In this document: in pieces, positions 1 through 11,975 of the stretch | Position numbering within the stretch: position 1 is the first letter of the stretch | Layout of the letters: each line of letters begins with the position of its first letter | Source: Rhabdornis inornatus | Taxonomy: Eukaryota; Chordata; Aves; Passeriformes; Rhabdornithidae | Reading direction: 5' to 3' | Assembly (NCBI GenBank): GCA_013397075.1 | Contig: VWZS01007420.1 | Span: 140,482-204,481 of the forward strand | Length of the DNA: 64,000 nt | The notes under the pieces: model-generated | Seen by the model: only the letters and a program-made list of their open reading frames with translations | The model's database searches: none | Told to the model about the DNA's origin: nothing | Translations under genes and position numbers: made by a program

Positions 1-1029
1 AAAAAAAAAAAAAAGGCAAACCAACTCATTTTACCAAAGTTCCCTACAGCAGCCAAAGCAAAGCATTCAGGAGCCAGTCAGATCATTTAATTTCCTCTCA
101 CATAAATCACTCCAGGGTTTTTACAAAATAAAGAAAACAGAGAATATATACTTGTGCAACATTGTTTCAAAATTAAGGAAATTCAACAGTTCAGTAGCTG
201 AATGATCACAATATCAATTAGGGGATGTTTTTTTTTAGCTTGATTTTTTCTTGTTTGCAAGCTACTATTCACCAGTATTCATGTGTTTTCATCTCTCTTA
301 CTAGTGGGGGTTCACACTGTCAGGAACAGAGTGGTTTTAAAAAAGAAGATGATAGACAGCCACATTTTCAAGGAAAAACAGTAAAATGTGTCCTGAGTGT
401 TCTCATGAGAATGATGGGAAAGTTTGCATATAGTAATGAAAGAATGAATAGATTCACTCCTTGGTATACTCTATCGTCAAGATTTTCCACACATAACATC
501 ATGGACAATTTTTCAGTACATCAGAAGTTACTGTAAAAGGAAAAATGGAGAGGACACTACGGACTTAGAAAAAAAGAAAATTCAGGTTAGACACTAAGGA
601 AAAAAAAAATCTTTCCAACAATAGGATAATGATACACTGAAAAGATTACATAAAAAGAGACTGCTATTTTCTGTCACTGGAAGTTTGTTTTTTTAGAAGT
701 ATGTGGAATATTTATCAGGAAGTCTTTACAGACAGGTGAATCTGGTTTTTGGCAGACAGCTTTCTCGACTGGTTGATCTTTTTGTCTTCTGCCAGAGAAA
801 ACTAAGAAGATATTAAAATATAAGAAAGAAGACACAGGAAAAGAGAAAGCCATTTTAGTACAGTAAACATTCCCACATTGTTCTAAATCACGACTCTTGA
901 AGATGACTTGCCCATTACACATGATTCAGAACCTTCTTCAGAATTCATGTGGGAAAAATGTAAACCTATGTGCAAAAGCTTAGATGCTCTTACAATGAAC
1001 AGAGTTATATTGTAGGATTCAAAAGATCA
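1..1029. other. AT-rich unique DNA, no gene seen
   Basis: The window opens with 14 A residues, which may be the end of a longer A-rich tract lying outside it. The rest is AT-rich with several short A or T runs. The longest open frame is about 100 codons, starts in a T-rich stretch and has no recognisable domain. I see no promoter, splice pattern or repeat family here. Confidence 0.6.
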
Positions 1030-1135
1030 GCATTCTGCTCCTGATGCTGCCTGTGACCTAAAAGGTGATTCTGGACACGACACTCTACTTGACTCTGACT
1101 CATTTTCACAGTACATAAAATAATATTCACATTCT
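1030..1135 (+). repeat. MIR-like SINE relic
   Basis: The stretch follows the order of the 3' half of a MIR SINE: a cctgtgacct block, then a gap-rich segment, then gactcattttc, then a degraded version of the usual TGTAAAATRRGG block reading acataaaataatattcac. It is heavily mutated, as MIR copies are in birds. The match is from memory of the family and needs a profile search. The limits are approximate. Confidence 0.42.
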
Positions 1136-4100
1136 TATTCATGTAGTTCTAGATCTCTTGGTGCAAATCCCAAGAGACAGCTACATATTATTATATTGTT
1201 ACTGTTGTTGTGTAGCTATCAATAATATTATCATTAATTATTTTAACCTGTCTTGGCTGACACAACTTTTAAATCAAGATAATCAAACATCTTTTAAAAA
1301 TAGATACCCATGATGAAAGTTTATACTTGTCATCATTTAATATTAAGATAATGTGAAAATATAATCATAACATTGCTGCCAATTTAAGGATTTTATGTGT
1401 GTTTTTAGCTTAACCTCAATAGCAGTGTAGTTTCCCGTTCATATGCATAGTTCAAAAAATTCTGAGTAATACAGAAGTCATATACGTGTCATTTAATGAT
1501 GAAACTAAAATCTTCCACAAAAATATATCTTTGGACAACTTCATCTACTGGTCATTCACTCAACAACACTACCACTACCAAGAAAATAGTCACGGCTAGC
1601 AAATGTACCAAGAGGCTGAAAGTCAACTCCCTGTTAACTTTCACAAATACTCCATGGAGTAGTTTTATTCCTGGACAGCTAGAACTAGGCCTATCCCAAA
1701 CTCTATTTTAAACAAACTTTAGGAGTTAAAAGTATTCTCTAGAGGCATTTTTTTCTGCACTCACCTTCTTTGTAAACTAGCAAATTTTAATAACATAGAC
1801 ATGGGTCACTCCATGGCAGTTGGCTTCTTTGGCATCAGTAATCCCAGGCACATTTAATTTCCTAGTGAAAATCTTGCCAAGCAGCTCTTACATTAAATAA
1901 TCTACTTTTATTCTAGCTTGAGCCAAAAAGAAAGCAAGTGGTTTTATTTAGTAAAATTTTGCTGCAGATAATTGGCTCTTGTTTTACTTCCTAATCTACT
2001 GACTTTGTCCTTTAAAAGACAGCTTGATGTGCAAAGACTTAGGAACCCTTGGATAGTACCTCGTAGGTGTAACATCTTCATATCTGACATATCCTTACAA
2101 TAATCTTAAGGCAATCCAATCAAATGATATATTTTACAAGGCCTACTGTTTTTTAAATACTCAGGTCTGCAACACTTTTCATCAATTCCATAAGCTGTAG
2201 CTGACTTCCCATTAGTATAAAAGTTCCCTTTCTAGCAATACATGGTATCTCAGGGGGAAAAAACAAAACAAAACAAAAACACGCCAGAATCAATCTTGTT
2301 GCTTCAGAAAGGTGTCTACCACTTTTAATGACTAAAAGTTTACTGTACATGGCCCAGCCTAGTGGTAAATCTGCTTTATTATGCTACCACTGTATCTCAC
2401 AGTCAGGTAAAATTTGTAGCTTTTTAATAAAACAGTTTTGGCTTGGGACTACTGATTTGTAACACATGGTGACTTTTAACAAAAACTTGTCCTTTCATGG
2501 TATTGAGATGTAAGTGGACTTAAAAAAACAGGTAAGTGGTGGTCTTCATGAACTGAAGATGCAGTAGTTTACAACTCATTGAAATGACAAGTACACAGAT
2601 TAATAACTAATGTATTATTAATACATATTTATTTCCTCTGCTGTATTCAGTTTTATAGCAGGATGCATAATTAATGTACTATTTTAATCATGCTATAATA
2701 ACAGAAGTCTCACAAAAGCAATACACAACTGGTTTTGTGCAGTTAGCAATGTCTAGTGGGAAGCATTTTCATGTCAACTATAAATAAATAATTAGAAAGA
2801 TAAACAAAATGCATGTCACTGGCCTTATTAAGGCAAAAGGTCTTTCTATAGTTTTGTTAAATACCAACAAGAGACACTGTGCGATTTTGTTTCTGTTGTT
2901 TGTTTTTAAACAAGCCACTTGAAAGAGAATGGATTGGAAAAACTCAGCCACTGAATTACTGCCCCGGCCTTCTCATAAGGTTTGATGTGCCTCAGTGGTT
3001 TATTTCTCATAAGCTGCTCACCCAGCAATGGGAAAAGCAAACTGACAAGAAAAATTGTTGGTAGAGTGAAAAAAAAAAAAGGGGGAGGGGAGTGGTGAAC
3101 AAAAGCATTGATTTCTCTAAATGGAGAATGCAAGTCTACACACTAACAACAAAATGCATGAGTAAACAAGAAAAAGCACTAGCCCCAGGACTGGCAGTCC
3201 ACTGTAACTCATGATTAAGCAAATGCAAGCTTTTGGCATCTTTCTATGACGTGCTTCTGTTCCTGTAACAGGACACCTTTGTAAAGATCTGCACTGAAGT
3301 TTAGTTATGTATCCCCAAACTGAAATGCTGCACTGGTTTCAACTGTTATTCCCCATTGTCTACTGTTACTATTTATTTTCTTTTTTTTTTTTTTAATAAT
3401 GACCAGTTTATATAAATGTATCTACTTAGCATCAACTGTATCATTACCACGCAATAAGAAATCTCTCTAGTGACAACAACAGATTGGAATTTTTTAATCT
3501 TCTTAATTGTATAGGTTAATATAAAAAAAAAAAAATAGCATTCTAATACAGTAAAGTGACATTAGCAAGGTCCTTTAAAATCTCAAACCAGCAATAACCA
3601 GCAGATCTTTTGTCCTTCCCAAAAGTAATAACTCTTAGAATTAGAAAATACTCTGCTTGCTTTCTATGTGAGACATTGATATCTCTGTTTCTTACTGTAT
3701 TCTGTCTTCATTACGGCTGTTCGGACATTTACTTAAGTGCATGGCACCGCATAACACAAAAATGAGTGTTGATTCCAGTGGACTGATGTAGCAATGTTCA
3801 CGTCCATGACACAACCTCAGCAGTGGCAAAAAGACTGCAGAGTTCCTATATTAATAAGCAACAAGAAACTTCTATTAATTATAGATTATAGTGTGGACAG
3901 TTTATCTGGCACTTGTATGTATTTCTTCACATAGAGATTGTGATTTTGGTTAAGGGACAATAAAATGACAACCAAGCAGCCAAGCTGAATCCCTCCAAAG
4001 TCAGTAAAATCTGAAAAGACACCACAGAAATAAAGAAGAGAGATTATTTTAGGAACAAGTATGAAGTAACAGGATAAATCCCCACTTTGGCATAGCACAG

Positions 4101-5670
4101 CGTCATGCATTCCTTTACAATCAGCTGTGCCAAACACACAAATATCTGTATTTTTCACTTCAACCATAAATTGTCAGATTTGAACATTCAGTTTCAGTGG
4201 CCAGGTACATAACATCTTTTACTATTATCTTGGTCTTTTTTTTCTGTTCTCCATGATTTTCCACTGTGTCCATCATTCATGAACTTTTAAATTCCCCTCA
4301 AGCCTTTAATCTCTACTTGTAAACTATTTGTGTTTTTGTTCATTTTTTACACAAGAATTTTTCTTGGGTTACTTTCATGGAATGGGATAGGAAGGATATA
4401 AAATTTTAAAGAGAAAACTTCCAAAGATATACTTTTGAGAAAAAGTAGTATCACTTGGGACCGCCTGCATTTGGGATGGTTAAAAAAAAAAATCAGAAAA
4501 TCAGCTAAAAGTATAAGTTAATGGAGAGAAATTAAAACACATTAAACTATATATGACACTCTCATTCTGAATTAAAACACCTTTTTTTTGTAGTTTAATC
4601 CTCCCTTAAGCACTCCACTTTTCAATAAGTTGCCATATAGGGGCTTAATGGTCCTTAATTTTGCTGCATTAACTTCATACTTTTAGTTGTTCTCTCACAT
4701 AGAATTGCCGTAAGATATCTAACCACCACCTTTGCTTGGTGACTGCACATTCAGGAACATAGAAAACATGTCTAAGTGCTGCCATTTATAACAGCATTAA
4801 TTTGAACCTCAAAACTATTAACACAGAAATATTAATGCAAAATCATGGACTCTTCCAAGCTTCTTTCCAAACCTGTAGAACTTTTTTAAACATTTCTCTT
4901 CAAGAGACGATCGCAAAACATTCTGCAAAATATGAAAATGTTGTTGTTTTGATTCTTCCAAGGAAAGCAACAAAATTCAGTGCGAAACCTAAAAAGGAAC
5001 TTTGCATCATTCAGATCTTCCCAAGTTTATCACTTCCTGAGCAAATTCTCCAAAAGAAACACACACCACTTTATATTCTAAATGTCTTTTGAATGAAACT
5101 GGCTGCGGTCACAATTACTTGCAGCTAAACTCACTACTGCTTCTGTATTCAGCGCCTTTGCAGAGCACCAATCCAGACCAGCTACCCATGGGATTTCAGC
5201 ACAAGGATGATTATCCTATCTAGATTTACAAAGTAAAGTGCAAGTTGGACTGCTCTTCCAAGATAGAAGTGCTTCCAAAAAGCACTGACAAAATTACATA
5301 GGCTCATTTGGAACTTTGAAAAATGAAAATCTACACCACCAAATGTCTAATTAAGATGAAAACCATGAAATATGTTAACAAGTGTGAGTAAAATGACTGC
5401 TAAATTGTTGAGAAGTTGATGATGGTATAGAGATGCTTTCCAGGCTTACTGAAACCCAGCCCAGATTGAAAGAACAGTGCATTCTGGCATAAGTAGATCT
5501 CTCTCAGATTGTCTTTCAGGGAAAAGAAAAGAAATAAGGTGTTCAGTTCCACAACTCAATGACAAGAACTAGCAGATATAATTGGCACTGTCACCAGTGA
5601 TTTCGGACCCATGAGCTGGCTGATTTGGGAATTGTGAGGCAGAGATGAGATAGGAGAAAATTTAACCTTT
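1136..5670. other. AT-rich unique DNA with homopolymer runs
   Basis: No gene or recognisable mobile element is visible. Landmarks are an AAAAC-type run near 2256-2281, a T14 run at 3381-3394 and an A13 run at 3523-3535. Open frames are all below 100 codons, occur on both strands and show no domain or signal sequence that I recognise. Confidence 0.6.
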
Positions 5671-5930
5671 AAAAAAAAAAAAAAAGAAGAAGGAATGGGA
5701 AGCAAACACATTTAAAGAAATGTGGGTTTGTTTCGGGGGGGAGGGCTTGAGTCTATGGAGGAAAAAAAGAAAATGACTGCCTTAGATATGCAGAGGGCAG
5801 CAAAAAGAAGAAAGATTACAGTAAGGTTATGGTCCCAGCAGGCAGGAGGGATAGTGAAGTTGTAAATGGAGACAGAAGGGAGGCAGAGGAGAGGGTCTGA
5901 GGGGAGAGATAAGAAGTGGTTTATGTTACA
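5671..5930 (+). repeat. Purine-rich stretch with A15 start
   Basis: A run of 15 A residues at 5671-5685 leads into GAAGAAGG-type sequence. A second, purer purine block lies at about 5860-5920, rich in GGAG and GAGAGG. Between them the purine bias is weaker. This is low-complexity sequence. The minus-strand open frame over it (5712-5951) reflects the pyrimidine-rich complement and is not taken as a gene. Confidence 0.6.
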
Positions 5931-8900
5931 ACAAATATAAATGTCATGCACTTCCCTCTCTTTCAGCTTAACAAGAGTTCTGAACTACAAGAAACATGGA
6001 TGGTATCAGGAAGGTAAGGTCTTCCCAAGGGACTACTGACATAGTGTGATTATTTCTTTTACCTCCCCAGCACTGACAAGTGCTCTTCTATAAACAACAT
6101 TCTGCTCTTAAATCATGTAATTTATGCTTTAATAATTCAGAGGTTTCAGAAGATATTTACCCAAGAAATATTTACTGTAGATACTGAATAAAAAAATAGA
6201 AAAAACACAAAACCCCATAAAGAAACAAGGAAAGAAGAATTTTAACTCCAAAGTTAGTAACGGGAAGTAAACAGGTACATCACTTCAGATGTACTGCATG
6301 AATGCAGTGAGTAAGAATGATACAAATATCTACCTATACAGACAACAAACATTTTGTATTTGTTGAACATTTTTTAACTGAATGTTCAAGTGAATGCAAA
6401 AGCAGTTTAATCTCCCCTTTTCCCCTTCCTCTTTCACCCTGGGCTCAGTTCACACTCCTCCTGACCTGCAGGTACCAGAGTTCATCTGACCCCACAGAAA
6501 GCATATTTAGCTTGCTCAGCCACAAGGAAAGTGCTTACTACTTTTTAGTATGGTTTGTTATCTGTGGATCTGGCAAGCAGCACTAGCTCACAGAAGTGAG
6601 ACAGAGCAGAGGATGGGGACTTGGACCTGGGAGTGAGGGAGAAGGTACTGCAAGGCAGATTTTGCTGGTTTATCCTGCTAGGGACCCTTAGCAGAGAGGA
6701 TTCTTTTCTGTAAGTGTCAAATGTGTGTTTGCAGTTCTGCGCTTGCACGGTTTAACTCTGTTTTTCCCCATTATAATATTTTTCAGTTACTCCAGAGTTG
6801 ATCTGTATGTGAGAAGAAGTACATTTGAGCACCATTAATAGATTTCATTATGGTTCTGTGCTGTGTTTCAAATAAAGGTGAAATATCAAATGTATTACCA
6901 GGTAGTTCTCAGTTCTCAAAACTGTACTGTTGCTTTCCTTCTATTACTATTTCACAGTTTCTTTTTCCTCTCTCTTCTTTCAAAATCCAATAGCACAATC
7001 GGTAGGCAGTGCTAGTACTGCTCGAATGAACAGTTCTGTGATGTTTCTTGTTATAGCAATAGCTTTTTCTCCACTGATGTTTTCTACTAAGCAAGTAGAG
7101 AGAAACAAACCCAGTTTTAAAACTGCACCACATAAAAATCAATCAAGAAGACAATAATGCTTCTGATGTTTTGAAAATGAAATCACCTATATCTGGAATT
7201 ATTGTGTACTTACTGTATATATAGAACCATCAGTCTTTCTCTTAACTTTCAATAGCTCCCCCCCACCCCCGACCTTACAGCATTTTTACCTTAGAATGGT
7301 TCTGTTAACATTTTTGATGTACTGGGAAATTTACCAAGGTGAGATCATATACAATCATTCATTATGTTACTTTAAGTAAGGGGATATCATCTACTACTCA
7401 AAATATTTTATCCTCAAATAATGCTGGTTCCTAAGTGTCTAAGTGAAAAAATGCAATCTACTACAACTGAAGGGGAAGTACTGTATTAACGCAACATCTT
7501 GTAAAACTGGCAGAGAAAAACTGGGACAGGAGAAAGTTACCTTGAATACTCTAATGACTGTCATAATTTGCAATGCAAGTCTCTCCTGCCCATAAGAGAC
7601 TTCATTTTTAAATACTAAGAAGCTCACTCATGGGAGAGATCTCTTCATTTTGACCATGCCTCTATGTTCCACGTTCATTCAAGCACAGCACAGCTATGGC
7701 AGAAATGGGACTTATTTTCCTTTAGGAATCTGTCTGGTCCTATGTCTGCTTAAAGTCATCTGTCACTCACAATTTTTTTTAAAAATGCTATCCTTTTAAA
7801 AAACTCCCAGCCAAAGGACCTTATGCATACTTTATTGGTCTTTCAGGATTACTTATTACTGGAATGTATCCAAATAGAAATTTCAGAATAAGGAAACTAT
7901 CATGTTCTAAATAAACAACAAATAATAATAATTACCAGCCAAATTCCAACCTCCTTCTGCCCACAGAGTTTGATCCTATCCAACATATTCCTTTCCAGGG
8001 GATGGGTCATGAGCACCTCAACAAAAGTTAGCCTAAAAGTTAAAGACTAGACTTTTCCCACAGTTAATGGAAGTAGATACCCAGCTATTATGTCCCTGCA
8101 ATCCTAAATTCCTACCTTATAACAGTGTATGTGTCTATATCCTGCCCTCTCCTAAAAGAATACTTCCAAATTCAAAGAGATTTAATACCTTTTGCAAGAC
8201 TTCAGACTACGTCTTTAATTCAGTTATTGTCTACACCTATGCTGACATCTGAAAAAGGGTCAGACAGACAGATTTCTCCCAGAGACATTGTCTACACCGA
8301 AGTATGCAGCAAAATTATTCTGTATTTAGCTCTTAAAGTTGATTATTTAAACTATGTTAAATCTTTGGTAGTCATAATTCATTTGGAAGGGAATTAGGTT
8401 AAACCAAATCAAGGCAATTTTTATTCTGAATGAACATCTATATAAGGACTTAATTAGGTTCAAATAATCCACTTTAAATTCGTCTTTACAGATTAATTCT
8501 CCTGAACATGGCTATGCAAACAAGTTTCCAGTGAACTAAATGTAATTTCAGTAAATTATTTCCAAAACCAGATTCAGTTTCAAACAGGGACTGTGTTTTC
8601 GTATGGATTTTCTTGTTAAACTTTGACTTTTAGGAACTATTGCACAGAAAACATGACACTAATCCATTAAAATGTCTCTAGTAAACTGGCTGTCCCTTTT
8701 TTTTTTTTTTTACTGAAGTGGTATTGTTTTTAAAGGATTAGTTATATAAAATGATATTTTAGAAGAACCATCACAACAAAAAGACGTGTGTAAGTTTTTG
8801 CAGATGATATTATTTTTTTTTTCTTTTCATGCTATAAAATACTATCTAGACCACAAATGAGGAACATTATCCGATAGCCCTGCACAGCAAAGACCTTATT

Positions 8901-9131
8901 CCAGTTCATCCTCACCTTGTTAAAGTAGCAAAGAGCCAGACCCGAAATAAAAACAAAGTTAAACTTCACTATTCTCAAGTAGAGGCATTTTGAACATGAA
9001 GCTTTAATTGAAATTAAATTAATTTAAACCGAGTGTGTTAGTATTTGGAGAAATCTATCAATATATAAATTTTTTAAAAATCCACAGTTAATTTTCTTAG
9101 AAATAAGCAAGGATACTGTAGTCTACCAAAA
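5931..9131. other. AT-rich unique DNA, no supported gene
   Basis: Mostly unique AT-rich sequence. It contains a segment with good-looking splice signals at 5967-6013 (see findings), a short C-rich patch near 7258-7270, a T-run near 8698-8711 and many short runs. Overlapping open frames on both strands at 6909-7157 show that neither is under coding constraint. No repeat family was recognised. Confidence 0.55.
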
Positions 9132-9132
9132 N
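9132..9132. other. Ambiguous base (n)
   Basis: The base at this position is given as n, the only non-ACGT character noticed in the window. It marks an unresolved or masked base in the assembly and not a biological feature. Confidence 0.95.
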
Positions 9133-9214
9133 TCCTCATGCATTTAAGAATTGTTTCTTTGTCTTCCTGATAGCCTCACTCTTAGAAGCAGAAGTGGGTA
9201 ATCAATGTGGCCTC

Positions 9215-9350
9215 AATGTCCAGTTCTATCGTAGCTTTCTAAGTTTAATTTGGGGCAATCCCTGTACCTCACTTTCCCAACATGTAAACTGTGGCTAACT
9301 ACTGAATTCTTTTACTAAGTACCCGCAGATTTATGGTTGAAAAGCATTTA
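9215..9350 (+). repeat. MIR-like SINE relic
   Basis: The segment shows a degraded MIR order: a ggggcaatccctgtacctc block in place of the usual CTTGGGCAAGTCACTTAACCTC, followed by actttcccaacatgtaaactg in place of CAGTTTCCCCATCTGTAAAATG, and an aaaagcatttaag block near the end. Divergence is very high, so this is a tentative call from family knowledge. Confidence 0.42.
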
Positions 9351-11849
9351 AGCAAAAGAGAATACTGTATTATTATTTTATTAATAAGGATGAAACACTG
9401 ACAGTGATATAACCAACAGATACATGTTTAAACTTCTAGCACAGGAAAAATCATGTACAATGATAAAAAGTGCGAACTGATATATTTAAAATAGAAGCCT
9501 AAAATCATAAAACCTCTTACCTGTCTGAAAAGCAATGAACCTAATACTTCTTCTAGATTTAAACACAATGCATTACAGAAGAGCTTAAAAGGGAAAGAGA
9601 CCAGGGGGTTAAGGAAATTATGTTCCCATCACATCGATGGATGATAAATATATTAATACTACAGCATTCACCTCCAACCAACTGCTTGGAAACTGATAAA
9701 ACATTATAAACCCAAAGGTCATTGCAGCCAAGAAATGAGGTGGATTCCCAAGACGGAGTCACTAAACACAAAAACCCCTCAGTAGTGAAATAAAGAGCTG
9801 TAACATAAAACTTCTCTCAAAATAATTGTCTTTCTTGCTGAGCTGGCTTTATTCAAACCAAACTATAGGCAGAATTACGTGTATGGGGCAAAGACTAGGA
9901 CACTAAATGACATTAGTGTCTGTGAGGAGAGAGTTCAGCACTTTCCATCCTTCACCACCCCAAAACAACTAACAGACAAGGAAAATAAAGTAATTAATCT
10001 GAACTCTAGAATATGAACAGTAGTATAACACATATTATCACAGGTTTACTGCTATGAGCACCTTCAGTGATTTCTAATGTCAAAGTCATAAGAGTATCTT
10101 ATATTTTTACCCAACAGAGCAGATGTCTCTTTGGCTTACAATAATGGACTTTTGGAGCTGCTTCCTTAAATCTTAAAGCTGCTAAAAAAAAGAAGTGCTT
10201 TCCACATTACTTTATTCTACATTATTCTAATGTTCTTTATTTATTTTTAAGAGACACTAACATCCTCACAGTAATACTGTGAAACACAAATTTCTCTGGG
10301 AAGAAAGCAAGGCTACCATCACCATGGTCCCTAGTCCATCAGCATCCATTATAATTTTTTGCATTAATTGATGATTGAAGACTTTGAGAGCAGGAGATGC
10401 AGGCAGGAAAGTGGGAGTAAATACAGTTATGGTTTAATTCCAAATTTATAGTAAAATTAATTTCCCTGTTCTCCTGGCCCACATCCACGTCTTCTCCAGA
10501 GCAGTGGTGTGATTTGGCCTGGTTTGCCCTCTGTCTGACCTACACAAGCAGTTTATGTCTGAAGCTCAGTAAGGAACAAGCTTTAGCAGCATTGCAATTA
10601 CTGACATACATCCATAATATTTCTGCAATAAAAACATATTCTATCATTTTCTCCTCCAGTATTTCAAAACAGTCTATTTGTCTTTCTAAGCATGTGTGCC
10701 ACAATCCTTTGTCTGATCTATGACCTCTGTAAATTTAAAAAAAATATGCCAGTTTCATCCTTTTTTGGTGTCACTCAAAAGTGATTTTTTCTTTTTTAAC
10801 ATTTTTTCCCCTAAGCAGGAATCACTGAAGTTAACTGACCCAACCTATAGCTTGTCACACAAAGTAGAGGAAAAAGCATGAAGGGACCTGTGGTGAAAAC
10901 AACAGATCTATGTGGAGCACAATATAAGAGGCTGACACTGAAAACTGGATAACATTCATGTTTGCCAGTTGCAAACAGAGAAAGAGACAGACAAGTCTAA
11001 GGACGATAACTTAAAATAACACTTAAACCTTTAATTTAGCTTCTTCTAAGATCAAAGGTTAAAAGTAAGTTTGACACCTTGTTCTATTGCTTGTTCTCAC
11101 CCTTAGGCAATAAATGAACAAATTAAATATAATAATGGGTCACTCTGAACTATGACACTGCATCCTGCCAATTACATACCTTGGGAATATCAGATGTACT
11201 CTTATGGGGAATTGAAAATCACTAACACATTTTTAAAAATACAGCAAATGCAATATTTTAAAGTGTTTTTTGTTATTCTCACATTTTTTTTCCTTTATTT
11301 GTCTGATCATCTATATATCATGAAGTAATTATTTTCTGTCTAAATAATAATGCCTGTATGAAAAAGTCTAAATAAAAATATCTAGTATTCTCACAGCTAC
11401 TCTTATACCATGTTCATAGTTTTTTTCACTTCATCACTGCTTTTCTTAGTTCACAGGTCCCACTGGAAAGTAAATAAACTGTATATAGCTTATAAAGTTT
11501 TGACTATGAATATCTCACATTCACTTTCTATGAGAGAAAATAAATAAATAAAACGTCACTAAAGGACCTCTTGAAATTAAACCCCATGTGATTTCTGAGC
11601 AAAGCAGATGAACTTGACTCTTTGATATTGATTTAATGACAATTAATACAGACAGTCTTTCCTTTAAAATTTTCAATTGTGTAATGCCATGAAAATTTAG
11701 ATGTATATCTCTTTGAACTGTCTACATAACAATTCCTATGAATGCTAATGAAATGCAGTAATGAACCACAATTCTTTCATGTTAAGACTTTTGTTTAGAG
11801 TGGTGTATAAATGCCCTGAATTAAACTACAAAACACACATAGGAATTAA
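9351..11849. other. AT-rich unique DNA, no gene seen
   Basis: Unique AT-rich DNA with short A and T runs and a TAAA-type patch near 11540-11553. The segment at 10255-10345 faintly resembles an inverted MIR but is too weak to call. No coding frame above 70 codons and no structured RNA was recognised. Confidence 0.55.
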
Positions 11850-11975
11850 GCATTATTATTCCTGGCATACAAATAAGGGAACAGGCACTGCAAGATTGGC
11901 TTGCAGAGTTTAATATGCAGGTTTCATTCCAGAAAGGTGCTATGGCAAGTAGTGGGATTTAAACATGTGCTTAAA
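11850..11975 (-). repeat. MIR-like SINE relic, inverted
   Basis: Read on the plus strand, this follows the complement of a MIR: a cattattattcctggcataca block, then aataagggaacaggcactgc (the usual form is AGATGAGGAAACTGAGGCAC), then a stretch ending in agtgggatttaaac (usual form GCTGGGATTCGAACC). The order and spacing agree with a MIR on the minus strand. The copy is old and its limits are approximate. Confidence 0.5.

Noticed and set aside
10255..10345. Possible inverted MIR
   Set aside because: Only one block (tcctcacagtaatactgtga) fits and the rest does not follow the expected order.
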